A stretch of 64,000 bases of DNA from NCBI RefSeq assembly GCF_002964605.1, contig NZ_PQDH01000001.1, forward strand, positions 682,001-746,000, read 5' to 3'. The translations under genes were made by a program, and so were the position numbers. Origin of the DNA: Vallitalea okinawensis. GTDB lineage: Bacteria > Bacillota > Clostridia > Lachnospirales > PQDH01. Below the pieces are notes generated by a model that ran no database searches, was not told where the DNA came from, and saw nothing but the letters and a program-made list of their open reading frames with translations. This document shows positions 34,156 through 42,625 of this stretch, piece after piece. Position 1 is the stretch's first letter; each line of letters opens with the position of its first letter.

Positions 34156-34968
34156 ATGAAAAAAGTTGCTTTAGTTACTGGTGCTTCATCAGGAATTGGT
34201 GAAGACACTGCACAACAATTAATGAATGCAGGCTATATAGTCTATGCAGCAGCAAGACGATTAGAAAGAATGAATGGACTTAAGAGAAAAGGTGCAAGGG
34301 TAATTCATTTAGATGTAACTGATGATAATTCAATGGTCAATTGTATTAATACCATTATAAAAGACCAAGGAAGAATTGATGTACTTGTTAATAATGCTGG
34401 TTATGGTTCATATGGTGCTCTTGAAGATGTATCTCTTGATGAGGCAAAGAGACAATTTGAAGTGAATATTTTTGGTTTAGCAAGATTAACTCAGCTTGTA
34501 TTGCCTCAAATGAGAAGACATAAATCAGGTAAAATCATTAATATCTCTTCTATTGGTGGTAAGTTTGGTGAGCCCCATGGCGCTTGGTATCATGCAACTA
34601 AATATGCTGTTGAGGGTTTAAGCGATAGTCTGAGAATGGAACTTAAAGAGTTTAATATTGATGTCATTATCATTGAACCAGGTGCTATTATAACAGAATG
34701 GAGTGGTATTGCACAGAAAAAATTACTTGAGGTTTCAGGTAATACAGCTTATGGGGATTTAACTGTGAAGCATGCTAACATGATGGCAAGATATGATGGT
34801 AAAGGTTCACAACCAAGTGTGATCGGAAAAACTATTGTTAAAGCTGTGACAGTTAATAATCCGAAATCTCGTTATGCTGTAGGAGCAAATTCAGGTATGA
34901 TGCTATTCTTTAGAAAAATTCTTTCTGACAAAATGTTTGACAGATTTATGCTTAGTACAATGAAATAG
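34156..34968 (+). CDS. Short-chain dehydrogenase/reductase (SDR)
   Basis: The 270-aa oxidoreductase has the SDR NAD(P) motif TGASSGIGEDT (residues 8-18), NNAGYGSYG (about 80-88), ISSIGG (catalytic Ser about 135) and the catalytic pair YHATK (Tyr/Lys about 149-153). Arg residues after strand 2 (AARRLERMNGL) suggest NADP(H). It resembles YusZ-type reductases with PGAIITEW. Substrate unknown. AGGAGG precedes the ATG. It lies directly in front of a second SDR gene and behind TetR. Confidence 0.87.
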   Translation: MKKVALVTGASSGIGEDTAQQLMNAGYIVYAAARRLERMNGLKRKGARVIHLDVTDDNSMVNCINTIIKDQGRIDVLVNNAGYGSYGALEDVSLDEAKRQFEVNIFGLARLTQLVLPQMRRHKSGKIINISSIGGKFGEPHGAWYHATKYAVEGLSDSLRMELKEFNIDVIIIEPGAIITEWSGIAQKKLLEVSGNTAYGDLTVKHANMMARYDGKGSQPSVIGKTIVKAVTVNNPKSRYAVGANSGMMLFFRKILSDKMFDRFMLSTMK

Positions 34969-35041
34969 CAAATCATTGCTGTTCTTAAACATTATGGTAT
35001 TAAATAGCTATTTAAAAATTTTTAAAAAAAGGAGTAATTCA

Positions 35042-35785
35042 ATGAGAAGGTTTGAAAATAAAGTTGCATTTATAACTGGTGCGGGATCAGGAATAGGTGA
35101 AGCTACTGCAATTCAATTAGCTCAAGAAGGTGCAACAGTAACTATTATTGGTCGTACCCTATCTAAGTTAGAAAAAGTTCTTGAAAAAATAAAGGCTTTC
35201 AATGGTGAAGCACTAGCTCTTGCAGCAGACGTATCCGATTATGAGCAAATTAAAGAGGCTGTTAAAAAGACGGTTGAAACATATGGTAAAGTAGATTTAG
35301 CTGTCAATAACGCTGGTGTTAATCAACATTTTGCTAAGGCTGGAGATCTATCAATTGATGAATATCATCGAGTAACAGGTATTTGTTTTGATGGTATATT
35401 TTATTCTATGAAAGCAGTAATTCCTTATATGTCAGCAAATGGTTCAGGATCTATAGTCAATATAACGTCTGTATTTGGGCGAAGAGGTATGCCTTTTAAT
35501 TTAGCATACTCAAGTAGTAAACATGGTGGTCATGGTATGACTAAAGCTGCTGCATTGGATTATGCTGAGAATAACATTAGAGTAAATACTATATTACCTG
35601 GTGTAATTGATACTCCTCTACTAGATACAGAGCCTGAAGCTGTAGAAAACTTTAAACAGCAAATACCAATTAAAAGATTAGGAAAACCAGAAGAAGTTGC
35701 AAATGCTATCTGCTTTTTATTATCAGATGAAGCATCTTATATTACAGGAACTGAGTTAGTAGTTGATGGTGGTTTTTTAGTTTAA
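35042..35785 (+). CDS. Short-chain dehydrogenase/reductase (SDR), classical FabG-like
   Basis: The 247-aa protein has TGAGSGIGEAT (residues 11-21), NNAGVNQHF, NITSVFGRRG (catalytic Ser) and YSSSKHG (Tyr/Lys) and ends with the classical YITGTELVVDGGF. It is closer to the FabG/glucose-dehydrogenase-like group than its neighbour. I start at the ATG at 35042, directly behind AAAGGAG; the longer frame includes a low-complexity leader. Substrate unknown; probably co-expressed with the first SDR gene. Confidence 0.87.
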   Translation: MRRFENKVAFITGAGSGIGEATAIQLAQEGATVTIIGRTLSKLEKVLEKIKAFNGEALALAADVSDYEQIKEAVKKTVETYGKVDLAVNNAGVNQHFAKAGDLSIDEYHRVTGICFDGIFYSMKAVIPYMSANGSGSIVNITSVFGRRGMPFNLAYSSSKHGGHGMTKAAALDYAENNIRVNTILPGVIDTPLLDTEPEAVENFKQQIPIKRLGKPEEVANAICFLLSDEASYITGTELVVDGGFLV

Positions 35786-35817
35786 ATTTAGATGGTAGTA
35801 AACTATCTGCATAGATT

Positions 35818-35861
35818 ATTAAAACCTCCTTGGCCATAATAACACTCCAAGGAGGTTTTTA
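35818..35861. terminator. Bidirectional Rho-independent terminator
   Basis: A perfect 13-bp stem (AAAACCTCCTTGG / CCAAGGAGGTTTT) with A- and T-rich flanks lies between the convergent SDR and GH130 genes. Confidence 0.92.
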
Positions 35862-35864
35862 ATT

Positions 35865-36929
35865 CTAAACAAATACAGGCATTGTCTTAACAAATTCGTC
35901 TACGTCATCAATAAAGGCTCTTGCAGTATGAGAATCTGCTGCACCATAATATATCTCTATTTGATTATCTGCTACATACCTAGCACCAGAAGCAAATGTT
36001 ATATTTTTTGTATCCCCACCATATGCGCCTGTTTCATACCATTCTTCTGGAACCAAAATAGGCTCTTTTGTTTTCTTAATGCACTTTAATGTCTCTTTAT
36101 CTAACAAAGCTGCTCCGGTGTTATAACTTTTTCCTTTAACAACACCATGATAAAACATAATATATCCCTCTTTATGTTCTAAGACAGGCCCACCACCAAT
36201 TTGTATTCCCTCCCATTCATAGGTAGGTTTTAAAATTGTGTATTCATCGATATGATCGAGATAATCTTGCCAAAAACTTGGTGGCGCTGTTATCAAATCC
36301 TGAAGACTATCAAAATGAATAACCTGAATTGATGGATATTGTATCTCTCTTCTTCCAGCTGCATCTGGCTTAATTCTTGTAAAATACGCTATCTTGCCAC
36401 TATGCTCCATTATCCAAGCATCTCTATCGCCTTCCTCTCGTAAAGGACCTATCAAATATCTCTTATAATGCTTAAAGTCTTCTGTAATAACTAACCCCAC
36501 TCGACCTCCAGCTTTATGATCCCCTGTGTAGGCTGTATGGGTCATGACATGACCAACACCAATATATTGATTTCCAACTTTACAAAGACGTAGATCTTCA
36601 GTACCAAAAGGACCAAAGTATGTTGGAACAGATACCTCATTTGTATAACCATCAACCCAAGTTGATGAACTTCCAGTCATCTTACAGCCAGTAAAATCAA
36701 ATGTCTTCCCATTATCATCACTAATAAAGATCAGATGATCACATATCTGATTAGAATAAATATAAGCCCTATCACTAACTGCAACTAATTTTCTACCATC
36801 TCTAGCAGCCCTGACAATTAAGTAGACCTTATCTTCTACATCACAAACTCCTGGATTAAATAAAGTATCATAACCTACCAAAGTATCACGTTCTAATATA
36901 GGATTATTGGAATCTCTTCTAAGTTTCAT
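35865..36929 (-). CDS. GH130-type beta-mannoside phosphorylase-like glycosidase
   Basis: The 354-aa protein has the five-bladed beta-propeller pattern of GH130, which phosphorolyses or hydrolyses beta-mannosides: NPILERDTLVGYDTLFNPGV, the family's FGTEDLRL (compare GxEDPR) with the catalytic Asp, then EWEGIQIGGGPVLEHKEGYIMFYHG and EIYYGAADSHTARAF. It is probably cytoplasmic. A GH92 mannosidase gene sits 23 kb away but no mannoside transporter is adjacent. The start at an ATG follows GGAGAGG. Confidence 0.83.
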   Translation of the reverse strand: MKLRRDSNNPILERDTLVGYDTLFNPGVCDVEDKVYLIVRAARDGRKLVAVSDRAYIYSNQICDHLIFISDDNGKTFDFTGCKMTGSSSTWVDGYTNEVSVPTYFGPFGTEDLRLCKVGNQYIGVGHVMTHTAYTGDHKAGGRVGLVITEDFKHYKRYLIGPLREEGDRDAWIMEHSGKIAYFTRIKPDAAGRREIQYPSIQVIHFDSLQDLITAPPSFWQDYLDHIDEYTILKPTYEWEGIQIGGGPVLEHKEGYIMFYHGVVKGKSYNTGAALLDKETLKCIKKTKEPILVPEEWYETGAYGGDTKNITFASGARYVADNQIEIYYGAADSHTARAFIDDVDEFVKTMPVFV

Positions 36930-37174
36930 GTTAACCTCTCCATCCCGAAATGTCCATCGTTGTCATTTCTTTTTTATAATAACTTTATTATATTATCTAT
37001 CCTATGTAAAGCTTTTTAACAAAATATAGTCCATTAAAATATCAAACTTATCAATAAATATCGCTAAATTATGATGAACCCTTTTATTTCCATATTTCTG
37101 AGTAATAATCAAAAGCAAATACTAGATTAGTTTAAAATATATTATTAATTAGTAAAAATTATATAAAATGATTA
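36930..37174. other. Intergenic region between divergent GH130 and MerR genes
   Basis: AT-rich; no gene or clear hairpin seen apart from the MerR promoter at 37175-37205. Confidence 0.4.
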
Positions 37175-37205
37175 TTGACTTTAACATGATGATAAGGTTT
37201 ATAAT
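37175..37205 (+). promoter_or_regulatory. MerR-type promoter with 19-bp spacer
   Basis: TTGACT (37175-37180), 19 nt, TATAAT (37200-37205). The overlong spacer is the hallmark of promoters activated by MerR-family DNA distortion, and suggests autoregulation. Confidence 0.65.
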
Positions 37206-37246
37206 GTATTTAAATCCGGATTTACTCTTTACAAGGAGGTAATAAT

Positions 37247-38056
37247 TTGTTTAAAATAGGAGAATTCTCGAACTTTACGAAAGTATCTACTAGAATGCTA
37301 AGGTATTATGATCAAGTAGGCTTATTTAAGCCTATAAAAATTGATAATTTTTCAGGATATCGCTACTATTCTGCGAGTCAGATGACAGAACTTGCGAAAA
37401 TTATAACATTAAGAGACGCAGGATTTAATATTGCAGAAATATCTAGATTAATAAAAATGGAAAATGAACAAGATGTTCTAGATGAACTAAAAAGAAAGCA
37501 ATTGGAAATCCAAGAAAACATCAATAATGAAAAAATGAAAATGTGGAATATCGATAAGATTATATCCAATTTTGGTAAGGAGATGTTAATAATGAATTAT
37601 GAGGTTATATTAAAAGAAATCCCTGCTTGTAAAGTCGTTTCAACAAGAAGTCAAGTTAAGGATTATAGCAAAGAAATTGATCTATGGGCAGCATTAGGTG
37701 AGTTTGCACAAAATAACCTATTACAGCCTGATGGGGCACCATTCGCAATTTATCACGATGACGAATACAAAGAGAAGAATGTAGATATCGAAGTTGCAAT
37801 GCCGGTTGCAGGGTTACAAGAAAACAAAGGTAACTTTGTTTTTAGAGAGGTACCATCAGTATCATGTATGGCAACTGTATTGTATAAAGGACGTTATGAA
37901 AATATTGATGGTGCTTTTCATTTCTTAGCCAACTGGATTGAAGAGAATGGGTATAAGCCTTGTGGAAAAGTACGTCAAGTATCTATTAAAGGCGAATGGA
38001 ATGAACCTAATCCAGATAACTATCTTGTGGAGATACAGATGCCTGTACAAAAGTAA
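37247..38056 (+). CDS. MerR family regulator with GyrI-like effector domain
   Basis: The 269-aa protein has the MerR winged helix at the N-terminus (FKIGEFSNFTKVSTRMLRYYDQVGLFKP), a dimerisation coiled coil (about 75-110) and a GyrI/AraC-effector-like ligand domain (about 120-269; PACKVVSTRSQVKDYSKEID; NPDNYLVEIQMPV), as in BmrR/BltR-type drug sensors. The start is TTG, 7 nt behind AAGGAGG. No transporter lies nearby, so the target other than itself is unknown. Confidence 0.87.
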   Translation: MFKIGEFSNFTKVSTRMLRYYDQVGLFKPIKIDNFSGYRYYSASQMTELAKIITLRDAGFNIAEISRLIKMENEQDVLDELKRKQLEIQENINNEKMKMWNIDKIISNFGKEMLIMNYEVILKEIPACKVVSTRSQVKDYSKEIDLWAALGEFAQNNLLQPDGAPFAIYHDDEYKEKNVDIEVAMPVAGLQENKGNFVFREVPSVSCMATVLYKGRYENIDGAFHFLANWIEENGYKPCGKVRQVSIKGEWNEPNPDNYLVEIQMPVQK

Positions 38057-38128
38057 CGAACTATTGAAAAGGGTGCATATACATGTAACCCTTTTTTTAA
38101 TTCATTAAAATCATCCTCTAATCTTGTA

Positions 38129-38155
38129 ACGATACTTTGTTATCAACATATCATA
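38129..38155 (+). promoter_or_regulatory. SigK-like promoter of SIMPL gene 5
   Basis: AC (38129-38130), 16 nt, CATATCATA (38147-38155), an exact match to AC-N16-CATANNNTA, 22 nt from the start codon. Confidence 0.6.
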
Positions 38156-38176
38156 ACTATAGAAGGGGGGAGTTAG

Positions 38177-38833
38177 ATGTATATTAGACCTAGTGGTATG
38201 TATAGATCTATGCATCGCCAAAATCAGACTACAATTAATGTTGTCGGTACAGGTACGGAATTTGCATCACCTGATATCGCGGTATTAACAATTGAAGTAA
38301 CTACACTTGGGAATGATCCAACCAATACAGAAATGATAAATAGCAAAAAAGTAAATCAAATTTTACAATTACTCAAAAAACTCGGTGTTCAATCTAAAGA
38401 TATAGAAGCTCAGCAACAAATCATAACCCCCATAATCGATGAAGATGGAGAAATATTAGAATATCAAGCAACCACATTCTTGACCATAACTTTTTATGAT
38501 TTAGCCACCATTGGTGAGTTCTATTATAATATACAAGTTGACGATGTTAATGTTACCCAAATCATTTTAACCACACAAAATGTAGACGAATATTACTATG
38601 AAGCACTGGATAAAGCTGTTAAGAGTGCATATGCCAAAGCTGAAATCATAGCAGATAATATGCAAGGAAGACTGGTCACAGACCCCGCTACTATAACTGA
38701 AACATCAAGCATCATTAATATTTTAGATGAAATCATTATAACTGAAGTAGAGGCATTAGAAGATATTGAATTAGCTACTATCGTTATACCCGCTTCGGTA
38801 GAGGCATCCTTTATAGTTGAAAGTATGAACTAG
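38177..38833 (+). CDS. SIMPL domain (DUF541) protein, paralogue 5
   Basis: The 218-aa protein is a SIMPL/DUF541 domain like the four at 4.7-7.5 kb: TINVVGTGTEFASPDIAVLTIEVTT, SKDIEAQQQIITPIIDEDGEILE and AVKSAYAKAEIIADNMQGRL. The N-terminus is again Met/Tyr-rich without a signal peptide (MYIRPSGMYRSMHRQ). It stands alone with an SD (GGGGGAG), a SigK-like promoter and a terminator, 30 kb from the array. The clustering of promoter type and N-terminal style suggests the same role. Confidence 0.85.
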   Translation: MYIRPSGMYRSMHRQNQTTINVVGTGTEFASPDIAVLTIEVTTLGNDPTNTEMINSKKVNQILQLLKKLGVQSKDIEAQQQIITPIIDEDGEILEYQATTFLTITFYDLATIGEFYYNIQVDDVNVTQIILTTQNVDEYYYEALDKAVKSAYAKAEIIADNMQGRLVTDPATITETSSIINILDEIIITEVEALEDIELATIVIPASVEASFIVESMN

Positions 38834-38863
38834 AGAGATATAACATAAAGAATTAATCTTAAT

Positions 38864-38890
38864 ACACCTAGAATCATAGGTGTTATTTTT
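38864..38890 (+). terminator. Rho-independent terminator after SIMPL gene 5
   Basis: A 7-bp stem (ACACCTA / TAGGTGT) with a 6-nt loop is followed by TATTTTT. Confidence 0.8.
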
Positions 38891-39078
38891 ATGCCCTTAT
38901 TTAACAAAAGGAAAATCTAAAATCCATATAATCGTTTTTTATATTGAATATTAAATACATTAATCCTAATATAAAGATAATAAGCTTTATAATTTACTGA
39001 CCTTCGCTGAGTTACTATTAACATCTTTTAGAAATGAAATGGCATGTAAATTATTAATCAATTTGAGGAGGGACTTGA

Positions 39079-40002
39079 ATGAGTCTAAATAAGATTCCAC
39101 ATTATCAGATAAGAAATTATGTATCCAATGACGCAGAACAAATAGGTACATTTGATAACCTATTAGAACTATCCTATAAATATAATCCTGATTTTTTACC
39201 ATCCAATATTTTCTGTGCTGTAGATTCAGATGAGGAAATTTTAGGTGTCGGGCATATTGAACCTCATGAAACTTGGCATCTCATAGAAAAAGAAAATGTA
39301 TCCTCCGACTTCATATACAGGTTACTGCTTCGAATATCATTAAATCCAAAATATGCAAACTCAGAAAGCATTAAAGGAAATATATTGAAACAGCTCATTA
39401 TCAGAGCAAAGGAAATAAGACAACAATATCCTGATAAAAAAATTAGATTATTCACATGGATAGATTCTACTGAACTAGATGAAATGGATTTCTACTTAGC
39501 TCATGGCTTTGCTACCTACAGTAATTCTTTGGTTATGAAATATGACTTAACTATGGACATTCCTGATGTACCGCAACCAGATGGTATTACTGTTAAGGAA
39601 AATAATATGGTTACTGAAGAAGAATTACAACGTTATTATAATGCTGCGTCCATTGCATTCTCAGGAGTTGTATGGAGTTTAAACTATATACGATGGATGA
39701 AATGTGGACCAGAGTGGAAGAACTTTTCAGCATTTTATGGTGATCAATTAGTTGGAAATACCATGACATGGATGATAGAACCTGATCATAGTACAAGTGA
39801 GGATATCTTTGTATTACCAGAATGGAGAAATAGAGGTATTGCCAAGTATGTTATAACTGAAGCATTAAAATACCTAAAAAAGCAAGGAAAAGCTCTAGCC
39901 ACATTAAGTGTCTATGGAGATAATGTTACTGCCATTTCATTGTACAATTCCTTAGGATATAGAATGCACTACATGATGATTGAATGTGGATATGATCTTT
40001 AA
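39079..40002 (+). CDS. GNAT family N-acetyltransferase (two-domain)
   Basis: The 307-aa protein has a C-terminal GNAT core: DIFVLPEWRNRGIAKYVITEALKYLKKQG (motif A, about 238-266) and DNVTAISLYNSLGYRMHYMM. The N-terminal ~140 residues look like a second GNAT fold (YKYNPDFLPSNIFCAVDSDEEILGVGHI). It may acetylate an amine of unknown identity. GAGGAGGG precedes the ATG. It is monocistronic with a terminator after it. Confidence 0.8.
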   Translation: MSLNKIPHYQIRNYVSNDAEQIGTFDNLLELSYKYNPDFLPSNIFCAVDSDEEILGVGHIEPHETWHLIEKENVSSDFIYRLLLRISLNPKYANSESIKGNILKQLIIRAKEIRQQYPDKKIRLFTWIDSTELDEMDFYLAHGFATYSNSLVMKYDLTMDIPDVPQPDGITVKENNMVTEEELQRYYNAASIAFSGVVWSLNYIRWMKCGPEWKNFSAFYGDQLVGNTMTWMIEPDHSTSEDIFVLPEWRNRGIAKYVITEALKYLKKQGKALATLSVYGDNVTAISLYNSLGYRMHYMMIECGYDL

Positions 40003-40011
40003 GTACGGATT

Positions 40012-40053
40012 AAAAGATTGTAAGTAATTATTTATTGCTGCAATCTTTTTTTA
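40012..40053 (+). terminator. Rho-independent terminator
   Basis: The stem AAAGATTG / CAATCTTT is followed by a T run. Confidence 0.75.
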
Positions 40054-40063
40054 TTCTGAATAA

Positions 40064-40097
40064 ACTTCATATCTTCTTCAAATCCTCCTGATATGAT
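40064..40097 (+). promoter_or_regulatory. Response-regulator box 1 and -10 of the two-component operon
   Basis: ACTTCATATCTTCTTCA (40064-40080) recurs with one change at 42289-42305. In both places an AT-rich -10 (here TATGAT, 40092-40097) follows after exactly 11 nt. Confidence 0.65.
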
Positions 40098-40184
40098 AAT
40101 ATTATTATATCAGCTTTCGTTCAAAATTGATTGTAATAATTTTAATAGTCAAAAAGTGACAGAATATATTCAGGAGTGATTTAA

Positions 40185-40877
40185 ATGCAAAAGGTATTGA
40201 TTATAGAAGATGAACAGAATGTTTTAGATGTTGTACAAGTTTATATTGAAAAAGCAGGGTATGAAGTCTATACAGCTATAAATGGGAATGATGGCTTGGC
40301 ACTCTTTAATGAGCATAATCCAGATATCATAGTTTTAGATCTCATGCTACCAGACATATCAGGTGAAGAGATATGTCAAGCTATACGAAGGAAGTCCAAC
40401 GTTCCTATTTTAATGCTTACTGCTAAAAGCACAGTCGATGATCGTATAACTGGCTTAAGCCTTGGGGCTGATGACTATCTAATCAAACCTTTTAGCCCGC
40501 GAGAACTAGTGATTCGTGTTCGAACTATTTTAAGACGAAGTTTAAGTACAGAACCGTTGTTTGATATGATTAGCTTCAATAATAATGATTTAAAAATTGA
40601 TGCTGTTCAGCAACAGGTATACAAAAATGAGCAATTCATTGCACTAACTGCTCTTGAATATAAACTTCTTATGTTATTTGTAAGACATCCTAATAAAGTT
40701 TTCAGTAGAGAAGAATTAATTGACAAGGTTATGGGACTTGAATTCAAAGGCTATGATCGTACCATAGATGCCCATATAAAAAACATACGAAAGAAGATAG
40801 AGAAAGACCCTAAGAAACCCATCTATATTTGTACAGTTTTTGGTATGGGGTATCGATTTGAAGGTGAACAACTATGA
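40185..40877 (+). CDS. OmpR-family response regulator
   Basis: The 230-aa protein has a receiver domain with acidic pocket (IIEDEQN), phospho-acceptor Asp 52 (VLDLMLPD) and the Thr/Lys switch (MLTAKS; DDYLIKPF), then a winged-helix DNA-binding domain (ALTALEYKLLMLFVRHPNKVFSREELIDKV; DRTIDAHIKNIRKKI). It overlaps the kinase gene by 4 bp. It should bind the 17-bp direct-repeat box found upstream of itself and of the following small-gene unit. Confidence 0.93.
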   Translation: MQKVLIIEDEQNVLDVVQVYIEKAGYEVYTAINGNDGLALFNEHNPDIIVLDLMLPDISGEEICQAIRRKSNVPILMLTAKSTVDDRITGLSLGADDYLIKPFSPRELVIRVRTILRRSLSTEPLFDMISFNNNDLKIDAVQQQVYKNEQFIALTALEYKLLMLFVRHPNKVFSREELIDKVMGLEFKGYDRTIDAHIKNIRKKIEKDPKKPIYICTVFGMGYRFEGEQL

Positions 40878-42247
40878 AAATATCTTTAAATAGAAAGTTT
40901 ACACTTTTCTATGTGTTGTCATCCTTATTATTAATTATTGTATTTTTCACCATAACCAATCGCGTTATTAATACTTCTTTTCAAAGTTATATGGAAGAAA
41001 ATCAACTTAAGCGGGATCAAGAAATCATCAACTATCTCGAGGAAGTATACCGGAAGCAACATAATATAAATAATGATGTGATCAATAATTTATGGCATGA
41101 TGCACTGATGTCAGATTACTACATTACTTTATTCACTGAAGACATGCAAGTTATTTGGAAAATGGACAGAGAGCAGATGGGTATGGGTATGATGCATGGT
41201 ATGATGATGCAACAACGGACCTATAATAGTGATTTTACTTCTAAAACCTACCCTATTGAAGTTAGCGGTGAAATAGAAGGCTATGTTGAGATAGGTCAAT
41301 ACGGATCACTATTACTCTCAAAAGAAGATATTCAGTTTAGAAATTCCTTATATCAAGGCATCCTACTAACAGCTGTTATAGGCATAGGTATTTCCATTAT
41401 CATTGGAGTAATCATTGCAAGGCAATTTTCAAAACCTATATTAAAAATTAAAGAAGTATCTGATGTCTTAAGAAAAGGTGATCTGTCTGCTCGTATTGAG
41501 ACAAAGTCCAATACACAAGAAATATATGAACTATCTCAATCCATTAATTATCTAGCTAGTTCTTTAGAACAACAAGAAACTCTTAGGAAAAGACTAACGT
41601 CGGATATTTCTCATGAATTGAGAACCCCCCTTAACGTCTTGCAAAATCATATCGAAGCACTTATAGATGGCATGTGGGAACCAACCGGGGATAGATTAGA
41701 AATCTGCTATAATGAAGTTCATCGTTTAACTAATCTAGTAAAGGATTTGGAAAAGTTAACCAATCTAGATCAAGCAGAATTGAAATTGAAAAAAGAGCTC
41801 TATCCATTAGAGAAAATTATTGATCAAGTTATTCATCAATTTGAACCTAGTTTTAGAAATAAGGGAATTGAAATAACGTCTGAACTTGATAACCAGGTAA
41901 TTACCTTAATTGACAAAGACAAAATCACTCAAGTTATGATCAATTTATTATCTAATGCTTTTAAATTTACTGATACCAATGGTCATGTTCGTGTTGATTT
42001 ATATAAAGAAAATGCCCATATAATTATAAAAGTTTCTGATAATGGTATCGGTATTAAAGAAAAAGATCTCAATAATATTTTTGAGAGATTTTATCGGGGA
42101 GATCCTTCGAGAAGTAGAAAAACTGGTGGTGCAGGACTTGGTTTATCTATTGTTAAACAAATTATAGACGCCCATTCAGGTTCAATCGATGTCCATAGCG
42201 TAGTTAATCAAGGAACTACCTTTACAATCCGTATCCCTTTAGTATAA
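40874..42247 (+). CDS. Sensor histidine kinase with Met-rich extracellular loop
   Basis: The 457-aa kinase has TM1 (about 9-28), an extracellular sensor (30-160), TM2 (about 163-183), HAMP, HisKA with SDISHELRTPLN (His 247) and HATPase_c (NLLSNAFKF; VSDNGIGIKEKDL; TGGAGLGLSI). The sensor has an unusual Met/His cluster MDREQMGMGMMHGMMMQQ (97-114), typical of Cu(I)/Ag(I)-binding sequences. Copper sensing is an inference. A terminator separates it from the next genes. Confidence 0.9.
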   Translation: MKISLNRKFTLFYVLSSLLLIIVFFTITNRVINTSFQSYMEENQLKRDQEIINYLEEVYRKQHNINNDVINNLWHDALMSDYYITLFTEDMQVIWKMDREQMGMGMMHGMMMQQRTYNSDFTSKTYPIEVSGEIEGYVEIGQYGSLLLSKEDIQFRNSLYQGILLTAVIGIGISIIIGVIIARQFSKPILKIKEVSDVLRKGDLSARIETKSNTQEIYELSQSINYLASSLEQQETLRKRLTSDISHELRTPLNVLQNHIEALIDGMWEPTGDRLEICYNEVHRLTNLVKDLEKLTNLDQAELKLKKELYPLEKIIDQVIHQFEPSFRNKGIEITSELDNQVITLIDKDKITQVMINLLSNAFKFTDTNGHVRVDLYKENAHIIIKVSDNGIGIKEKDLNNIFERFYRGDPSRSRKTGGAGLGLSIVKQIIDAHSGSIDVHSVVNQGTTFTIRIPLV

Positions 42248-42272
42248 AAGTGACTTATGTCACTTTTCTCTT
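42246..42272 (+). terminator. Hairpin terminator after the histidine kinase
   Basis: A 9-bp stem (AAAAGTGAC / GTCACTTTT) has a 4-nt loop and starts in the stop codon region. Confidence 0.75.
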
Positions 42273-42288
42273 TGTAAAAAGAATCTCA

Positions 42289-42322
42289 ACTTCATATTTT
42301 CTTCACAAGTTGATGGCATACT
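42289..42322 (+). promoter_or_regulatory. Response-regulator box 2 and -10 of the SHOCT-PepSY unit
   Basis: ACTTCATATTTTCTTCA (42289-42305) differs from box 1 by one base; a CATACT -10 (42317-42322) follows after the same 11 nt. Confidence 0.65.
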
Positions 42323-42351
42323 TAAAGCATAAAAATAAACTTGGAGGTGAA

Positions 42352-42603
42352 ATGATGTTTGGTCAATGTGGAAATTGGTTCGGATATAACGCTATGAATG
42401 GCTGGGGAGGTATTGGTATGATGATCTTTTGGGTAATTATAATAATTGCTTTAATCTACTTCTTTTCTAAAAATCGTACAACAATTTCAGCACCTTATTC
42501 AGAAAGTAATGCTCTAAGCATATTACAAGAAAGATATGCAAGAGGCGAAATATCAGATGAAGAGTATGAAACTAAAAAGAAAGCTTTGAGTAAGTCAAGA
42601 TAG
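42352..42603 (+). CDS. Small membrane protein with SHOCT domain
   Basis: The 83-aa protein has one transmembrane helix (GIGMMIFWVIIIIALIYFF, about 20-38) and a C-terminal SHOCT motif (ALSILQERYARGEISDEEYETKKKAL). The N-terminus is Trp/Gly/Asn-rich with one Cys. The frame upstream of 42352 is discarded: GGAGG is 4 nt before this ATG and 7 nt before the next one. SHOCT proteins are often membrane-associated partners in small stress-response operons; the specific role is unknown. Confidence 0.82.
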   Translation: MMFGQCGNWFGYNAMNGWGGIGMMIFWVIIIIALIYFFSKNRTTISAPYSESNALSILQERYARGEISDEEYETKKKALSKSR

Positions 42604-42625
42604 TTGATATGAAAGGATGATCCCG

